Positions 15,112 to 19,314 of a stretch of 19,314 nt of DNA are shown one piece after another. Position 1 is the first letter of the stretch; each line of letters opens with the position of its first letter. This stretch comes from DSOS01 sp035286585. GTDB lineage: Bacteria; Chloroflexota; Anaerolineae; Anaerolineales; UBA4823. Under the pieces are notes generated by a model, which saw only the letters and a list, made by a program, of their open reading frames with translations, did no database searches and had not been told where the DNA came from. The position numbers and the translations under genes are program-made. Location of the stretch: positions 1 through 19,314 of the forward strand of contig DATEDC010000082.1 of assembly GCA_035286585.1 (NCBI GenBank), given 5' to 3'.

Positions 15112-16368
15112 ATGGAAGCCTCCACCTCGAACGGTATTCAGCGCCTTCATTATGCCTGGGTTGTGTTGACCATGGGCACGCTGGTGGTCTTTGGCTCGCT
15201 GGGGTTGGCGCGCTTTGGCTATTCGGTCATTCTGCCTTCCATGCAGGTCAGTTTGAGTCTGGATAACACCCAGGCTGGTTTTCTGGCCACTGCGAATCTG
15301 GTCGGCTATCTCAGTCTGTCTATCCTCGGCGGAGCGCTGGCCTCTCGCTACGGACCCAGGAAAGTGATCGCCGTCGGCCTGGCTTTGGCGGGCGTGGGCA
15401 TGCTGCTCACCGGCTTTTCAAAAACCTTTCTTTCGGCTGCCGTGTGGCGGGGGTTGACCGGCTTCGGCAGTGGGGCGAGCAACGTCCCTGCGATGGCGTT
15501 GATGACCGCCTGGTTCGCCCCCCGCCAGCGCGGCTTCGCCGCAGGCATCGCCGTCGCTGGTTCCTCCATCGCTCTCATCCTGGTAGGTGTTTTCGTGCCC
15601 CGCCTGCTCATCGCCGATCCTGACGGCTGGCGGGTCGCCTGGTGGTACTTCGGCGTAATTACCCTCGTTCTGGCTGTTTTGGGCTGGCTCATCCTGCGCG
15701 ACAAACCGGAAGATCTCAACCTCCTTCCGCTGGGCTTGAAGCAGCAGGATAACCCCCCGCCAGCCCAATCCGCGACCATGCAGTGGGGGCGTGTATATCG
15801 CTCCTTTGCCGTCTGGCATTTGGGTTTCGTCTACGTGGCATTCGGATTCTCTTATATCATCTATTTGACTTTCTTCCACAAGCGCCTGGTTGCCGAAGGC
15901 GGGTACACCCAGCAGAGCGCGGGGGCGCTGTTTATGACCATGGGCTGGTTCAGCCTGTTTTGCGGATTAATCTGGGGCGTGATATCCGACCGCATCGGCA
16001 GGAAGCGGGCGTTGTTTTTCGTCTACCTGATCCATGCCTTGTCCTTCAGCCTCTTTGGCCTGTTGAGCAGTCCTGCCAGTTTTCTTCTCTCGGCGATACT
16101 GTTTGGTCTGACCGCCTGGAGCATCCCGGCGATCATGGCCGCCGCCTGCGGCGACATCCTGGGTCCCCGGCTTGCGCCCGCCGCGTTGGGGTTTATTACC
16201 CTGTATTTTGGGATCGGTCAGGCGGTTGGACCCAGCGTGGCAGGGGCGATGGCAGATGCCAGCGGCTCTTTTGTGCCTGCTTACTTGCTGGCGGGCGCGG
16301 TCGCCTTCCTGGGCGCAGTGGGCGCCCTGATGCTTCGCCCCCATTCCCCAATTAAAGGTGATGAATGA
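15112..16368 (+). CDS. Major facilitator superfamily transporter
   Basis: Twelve-helix permease of 418 residues from ATG 15112, which is preceded by GAAAGAAG; the earlier TTG at 15094 has no ribosome-binding site. The first loop has ASRYGPRKV, the usual MFS motif A region between helices 2 and 3, and the second half has SDRIGRKRALF in the equivalent place. The start of helix 1, with GLARFGYSVILPSM, resembles the YbfB-like and monocarboxylate-type branches. The central loop is short (DKPEDLNLLPLGLKQQD). Its place between AOR and the DapA-like gene suggests import or export of an aromatic or aliphatic acid in the pathway; the substrate cannot be assigned. It overlaps the possible upstream starts of the next gene. 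Confidence 0.88.
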   Translation: MEASTSNGIQRLHYAWVVLTMGTLVVFGSLGLARFGYSVILPSMQVSLSLDNTQAGFLATANLVGYLSLSILGGALASRYGPRKVIAVGLALAGVGMLLTGFSKTFLSAAVWRGLTGFGSGASNVPAMALMTAWFAPRQRGFAAGIAVAGSSIALILVGVFVPRLLIADPDGWRVAWWYFGVITLVLAVLGWLILRDKPEDLNLLPLGLKQQDNPPPAQSATMQWGRVYRSFAVWHLGFVYVAFGFSYIIYLTFFHKRLVAEGGYTQQSAGALFMTMGWFSLFCGLIWGVISDRIGRKRALFFVYLIHALSFSLFGLLSSPASFLLSAILFGLTAWSIPAIMAAACGDILGPRLAPAALGFITLYFGIGQAVGPSVAGAMADASGSFVPAYLLAGAVAFLGAVGALMLRPHSPIKGDE

Positions 16369-16373
16369 GGTGG
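16367..16373 (+). promoter_or_regulatory. dapA: Ribosome-binding site that decides the DapA-family start
   Basis: GAGGTGG five bases before ATG 16379. The frame is open from GTG 16358 and ATG 16361 within the MFS gene, but 16379 gives the normal family N-terminus and has the best spaced site. AAAGGTG at 16354-16360 abuts the alternative starts directly. Confidence 0.6.
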
Positions 16374-16378
16374 CGATC

Positions 16379-17284
16379 ATGAGTCCCTCGGATCAACTCC
16401 ACCGGCTGCGCGGCTCGATTGTACCTTTGGTCACGCCTTTTCGCCGCGGGGCGCTGGACGAGAACGCCCTGGTGAGCCTGATCGAGTGGCAGATCGCCAG
16501 CGGCTCTCATGGCATCTCGGTGACCGGCACCACCGGCGAGCCCGGTTCACTGTCCTTCGCTGAACGGCAGCGCGTGATCGAAGTTGCCGTCCAGGCCGTC
16601 GCCGGGCGCCTCCCGCTCCTGGCTGGCACGGGTTCAAACAACCTGGATGAAACCGTGCGCCTCTCCCGCTTCGCCCAGGGCGCTGGCGCTGACGCCTTAC
16701 TGGTGGTGGTGCCCTACTACGTCCGCCCCAGCCAGGAGGGGCTTTATCAATATTTCAAAGCGGTGTCCGCTTCGGTAGATCTGCCCATCATCTTATACAA
16801 CATCCCCGGTCGGACAGCCGTGAACCTGGAAATCGATACCGTCAGCCGGCTGCGCGAGAGCTGCTCGAATATCATCGGGATCAAAGAGGCCAACCACGAT
16901 TTTTCCCACATCACCCGGCTGCTGGGGCGGTTGGGGCGCGAGTTCCTGGTATATTCGGGTATCGAGCTGCTCTGCTTCCCGATCCTGGCGATTGGCGGCG
17001 CGGGATATGTCAGCGCCACGGGCAACGTGTTGCCGGATAAAGTGGCCAAAATGTACGCTGATTTCGCCGCCGGCGATTGGCTCAAAGCTCAGGAGATGCA
17101 TTATTATTTAATGGAGCTGAACGACCTCATGTTCATTGAAATCAACCCGGTGCCCGCCAAAACCGCCTTAGGCATGCTGGGTAAAATAGACCCCGAAGTG
17201 AGGCTGCCCTTGGCGCCTCTCTCCGCGGGAAACAGGCAGCGCCTGCAGGGTGTACTGGTGAAATACGAATTGTTGAAAGCCTGA
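16379..17284 (+). CDS. dapA: Dihydrodipicolinate synthase (DapA) family aldolase
   Basis: Class I aldolase of about 301 residues that forms a Schiff base with pyruvate. Residues seen: GTTGE at 50-54 (Thr51/Thr52), PYYVRPSQEG with Tyr113/Tyr114, Tyr140 in YNIPGRT with Arg145, and the Schiff-base lysine Lys169 in IGIKEA; these match the E. coli DapA catalytic set, including the arginine. By motif it could be true DapA for lysine and peptidoglycan synthesis. In this setting, among HpaG- and HpaE-like genes, it may instead cleave or form 2-oxo acid adducts and act as a pyruvate aldolase (HpaI role). The start was chosen by GAGGTGG at 16367-16373. It follows the MFS gene and ends 3 bp before the hydrolase. 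Function is left at family level. Confidence 0.88.
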   Translation: MSPSDQLHRLRGSIVPLVTPFRRGALDENALVSLIEWQIASGSHGISVTGTTGEPGSLSFAERQRVIEVAVQAVAGRLPLLAGTGSNNLDETVRLSRFAQGAGADALLVVVPYYVRPSQEGLYQYFKAVSASVDLPIILYNIPGRTAVNLEIDTVSRLRESCSNIIGIKEANHDFSHITRLLGRLGREFLVYSGIELLCFPILAIGGAGYVSATGNVLPDKVAKMYADFAAGDWLKAQEMHYYLMELNDLMFIEINPVPAKTALGMLGKIDPEVRLPLAPLSAGNRQRLQGVLVKYELLKA

Positions 17285-17287
17285 GCC

Positions 17288-18163
17288 ATGCCTTTTAGCG
17301 ATCATAATATATTTATCCAGGATATCCACCTGTCCTACAGGGAGTGGCATGGGGAAAAAGGCCCGCTCATCTGCCTCTCCAGCCTGATGGGGCATAAAGG
17401 CAGCTTTGACGCAGTGGCAGAGCGTCTCGCCCCGGAATACCACCTCTTTGCCCTTGACCTGCGCGGGCGCGGCGATAGCGATAAACCTCCTCAGGGTTAC
17501 GGCTTTGCCTATCACGCCCACGATATCCTCTCCTTCGCCGATGCGCTGGGGATCGATAAATTCGGGATCATTGGTCATTCCTTTGGGGCTACAGTGGGTG
17601 TTTACCTGGCCTCGATCCGGCCTCTGCGGGTGGAGGCGCTGGTGATGATCGACGGCGGGGTAGACCCGAAAGAAGAAGTGTTAGAAGCCATGCGCCCGGC
17701 TCTGCGTCGGCTGGGCTCTGTCTATCCGTCCATGCAGGCTTACTTGCAAACCATGCGCGAGATCCCCTTCTACGCCCCCTGGAATCAAACCCTGGAGCGC
17801 GTCCTGCGCGAGGATGTGGAAGTATTACCCTCCGGCGAGGTGCGTTCCAAGGCCTCCGCGCAGGGTATCGAACGCGATCTCGATATCCACTTCTATTACA
17901 GCATGTGCGTCCATTTCCCCACCCTGCAGTGCCCCACGATTTTCATCCGCCCCCAGAAAGGGCTGCTGGGCGATCGCGCTCACGTGCTGGACGAGCGTGA
18001 AGCCGCGGCTTTTGTCAACTCCATTCCCAAATGCTGGCGCGTCGACCTGCCAGACGTGAACCACTTCACCATGATCTTGAGCGACGAGCCGTTGGTGGCG
18101 CCGCCTATCAAAGCTTTCCTCAGCACCATTTACCGGCAGGACGGCCGGGAGAGACAGACATGA
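17288..18163 (+). CDS. Alpha/beta hydrolase
   Basis: Cytoplasmic hydrolase of 291 residues with no signal peptide. The nucleophile elbow is GHSFGA with Ser98, the likely acid is Asp229 in KGLLGD, and the histidine is His259 in DVNHFTMI, giving a complete triad. The segment DLRGRGDSDKP near 57-67 is typical of ester, epoxide and C-C bond hydrolases (Abhydrolase_1). The cap region at about 125-205 is helical and unremarkable. It starts 3 bp after the DapA-family gene and overlaps the next gene by an ATGA, so it is part of the same operon. A ring-cleavage product or an ester/lactone of the pathway are possible substrates; none can be assigned from sequence. Confidence 0.9.
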   Translation: MPFSDHNIFIQDIHLSYREWHGEKGPLICLSSLMGHKGSFDAVAERLAPEYHLFALDLRGRGDSDKPPQGYGFAYHAHDILSFADALGIDKFGIIGHSFGATVGVYLASIRPLRVEALVMIDGGVDPKEEVLEAMRPALRRLGSVYPSMQAYLQTMREIPFYAPWNQTLERVLREDVEVLPSGEVRSKASAQGIERDLDIHFYYSMCVHFPTLQCPTIFIRPQKGLLGDRAHVLDEREAAAFVNSIPKCWRVDLPDVNHFTMILSDEPLVAPPIKAFLSTIYRQDGRERQT

Positions 18164-18933
18164 AACTGGCTCGCTTTCGCCTCCATGGAAAAGACCATCA
18201 CGGTCAGCTCACCGAGGCTGGAATGCTGCTCTCCGCTGAGGGAGATCTTTATTCCCCGCATGAAGTGACCTGGCTCCCGCCGGTGGCTCCCACCAAGGTG
18301 ATCGGCCTGGCGCTTAATTACGCTGAGCATGCCCACGAGCTGCAGGTGGAAGCCCCGGCCGAGCCCGCGCTATTTTTCAAGCCGATTAGTTCTTTAATCG
18401 GTCACCGTCAGCCGGTCATCTACCCTGCAGGCGTCAAGTTCATGCACTACGAAGTGGAGCTGGCGGTGGTCATCGGGCAGCGCTGCCGAGGCGTCACGCA
18501 GGGCAAAGCCCACGAATACATCGCCGGCTATACCATCGCCAACGATGTCACTGTGCGCGATTACGTAACCAATTTTTACCGCCCTCCCGTGCGCGCTAAG
18601 GGGTACGACACGTTTGGCCCGGTGGGACCCTACCTGGTCACCATCGACGAGTTGCCCGACCCCGGTCATCTCGAGCTGCGCGCCTACGTGAATGGCGACT
18701 TGCGCCAGCGGGGCAGCACTGCGCAGATGATCCTGTCAATCCCTGAGCTGATTGAATATATATCGGAAATCATGACCATGGAGGCGGGAGACATGATTTG
18801 GACCGGCACCCCGCGGGGCATTTCCCACGTATACCCCGGAGATGTGATGCGCCTGGAAATTGATGGCCTCGGTTTTTTGGAAAACCTGGTAGCAGCCGAG
18901 CCCGAGCGCCTTGCGGAGAACGAGGTAAGATGA
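18160..18933 (+). CDS. hpaG: Fumarylacetoacetate hydrolase family protein, HpaG-like
   Basis: FAH-fold enzyme of 257 residues. The ATG at 18160 is preceded by GGGAGAG at 18147-18153 and overlaps the hydrolase stop; a longer frame from 18031 is an out-of-frame reading of the preceding gene. Metal ligands Glu98 and Glu100 (HYEVEL) and Asp129 (ANDVTVRD) are present, with the FKP of 73-75 and Lys147. The wording of NDVTVRDYVTNFYRPPVRAK and WTGTPRGISHVYPGD closely follows HpaG, the 2-hydroxyhepta-2,4-diene-1,7-dioate isomerase / 5-oxopent-3-ene-1,2,5-tricarboxylate decarboxylase of 4-hydroxyphenylacetate catabolism. The next gene is HpaE-like, which supports this. Other FAH reactions (acylpyruvate hydrolase, oxaloacetate decarboxylase) remain possible. 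Confidence 0.88.
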   Translation: MKLARFRLHGKDHHGQLTEAGMLLSAEGDLYSPHEVTWLPPVAPTKVIGLALNYAEHAHELQVEAPAEPALFFKPISSLIGHRQPVIYPAGVKFMHYEVELAVVIGQRCRGVTQGKAHEYIAGYTIANDVTVRDYVTNFYRPPVRAKGYDTFGPVGPYLVTIDELPDPGHLELRAYVNGDLRQRGSTAQMILSIPELIEYISEIMTMEAGDMIWTGTPRGISHVYPGDVMRLEIDGLGFLENLVAAEPERLAENEVR

Positions 18934-19314
18934 TTAATCACTTTATTGACAATCAGTTTGTGCCCTCCTTGGAAGAGGAGACTTTCCCGACCCTGAATCC
19001 GGCCGACAACCGGGTAATTGCCCAGGTGGCCTCAGGCTCTGCCCGGGATGCCAACCGGGCCGTCGCCGCTGCCCGCAGGGCTTTCGACAGCGGTCCCTGG
19101 CCGCGGCTAGCCGCCGCCGAGAGAGCGAAAGCCCTGCGGGTAATTGGCGATCTCATTGAGAAGTACGCCGACGAGATCGCCGATATCGAGATCCAGGATA
19201 CCGGCGTACCCGTCAGCCAGATCAAAAAAGGAGCCATCCCCCGGGCAGCCCAAAACTTCTTTTTCTTTGCTGAGATGGCGACCAAGATCGGCGGTGAATC
19301 CTACCCCAAGGATG
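18930..19314 (+). CDS. hpaE: Aldehyde dehydrogenase, HpaE-like (5' part, runs off the window)
   Basis: The first 128 residues of an NAD(P)-dependent aldehyde dehydrogenase, cut by the right edge. The N-terminus MINHFIDNQFVPS, then NPADNRVIAQVASG, is the ALDH opening. The stretch DTGVPVSQIKK at 90-100, then IPRAAQNFFFFAEM and GESYPKD, follows HpaE (5-carboxymethyl-2-hydroxymuconate semialdehyde dehydrogenase) more closely than generic ALDHs. The Cys/Glu catalytic pair lies beyond the window. The ATG at 18930 overlaps the HpaG-like stop, with GAGG at 18922-18925. If the assignment holds, it oxidises the ring-cleavage semialdehyde before HpaG acts. A betaine- or other ALDH cannot be excluded from this fragment. 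Confidence 0.88.
   Translation, partial: MINHFIDNQFVPSLEEETFPTLNPADNRVIAQVASGSARDANRAVAAARRAFDSGPWPRLAAAERAKALRVIGDLIEKYADEIADIEIQDTGVPVSQIKKGAIPRAAQNFFFFAEMATKIGGESYPKD

Noticed and set aside
18031..18159. 43-residue extension of the HpaG-like protein
   Set aside because: It is an alternative frame of the alpha/beta hydrolase gene; the FAH protein begins normally at 18160.
1..19314. CRISPR array, tRNA, rRNA, insertion sequence or prophage genes
   Set aside because: No direct-repeat array, cloverleaf, transposase or phage motif was seen on either strand by eye.

Overview
The window is a dense, moderately GC-rich stretch in which every recognisable gene lies on the + strand, with gaps of at most about 140 bp. 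It suggests an anaerobic or facultative bacterium of the Chloroflexota, Anaerolineae-like. The clues are the solute-binding lipoprotein with a long Pro/Thr/Glu-rich linker after the lipid-modified cysteine, the ferredoxin- and tungsten-type enzymes, and the base composition. The lineage is an inference; no rRNA or other marker gene is present.

Layout: (1) 1-69, the last codons of a probable amidohydrolase. (2) 115-2478, a first indolepyruvate-type 2-oxoacid:ferredoxin oxidoreductase (iorA, iorB). (3) 2543-3844, a DRE-TIM condensing enzyme or lyase of the isopropylmalate/homocitrate synthase type, without the LeuA regulatory domain. (4) 3985-9135, a complete branched-chain-amino-acid-type ABC importer: binding lipoprotein, LivH, LivM, LivG, LivF. 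A strong stem-loop separates the binding protein gene from the permease genes. (5) 9185-11629, a second iorA-iorB pair. (6) 11650-15093, phenylacetate-CoA ligase, a MoaD/ThiS-like sulfur carrier and a tungsten-type aldehyde ferredoxin oxidoreductase. (7) 15112-16368, an MFS permease. (8) 16379 to the right edge, a DapA-family aldolase, an alpha/beta hydrolase, an HpaG-like fumarylacetoacetate-hydrolase-fold enzyme and the start of an HpaE-like aldehyde dehydrogenase.

The most economical reading is a locus for taking up and dismantling aromatic (or branched) amino or oxo acids. The Liv importer brings in the substrate. The two IOR enzymes oxidatively decarboxylate the 2-oxoacids to acyl-CoA with reduction of ferredoxin. 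PaaK interconverts arylacetate and arylacetyl-CoA. AOR interconverts the acid and aldehyde with ferredoxin, and the small MoaD-like protein may support its pterin cofactor. The right end resembles the lower part of the homoprotocatechuate (4-hydroxyphenylacetate) meta-cleavage pathway (HpaG, HpaE, and a pyruvate-type aldolase that could stand in for HpaI). If that is right, oxygen-sensitive and oxygen-linked arms of arylacetate metabolism sit side by side. The individual families are well supported by motifs; the pathway and substrates are inferred.

From paaK to the right edge the genes are separated by a few bases or overlap, so this part is very probably one transcript. The only intergenic spaces with visible signals are 3845-3984 (upstream of the binding protein) and 5320-5388 (hairpin). 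No tRNA, rRNA, CRISPR array, insertion sequence or convincing intrinsic terminator was seen.
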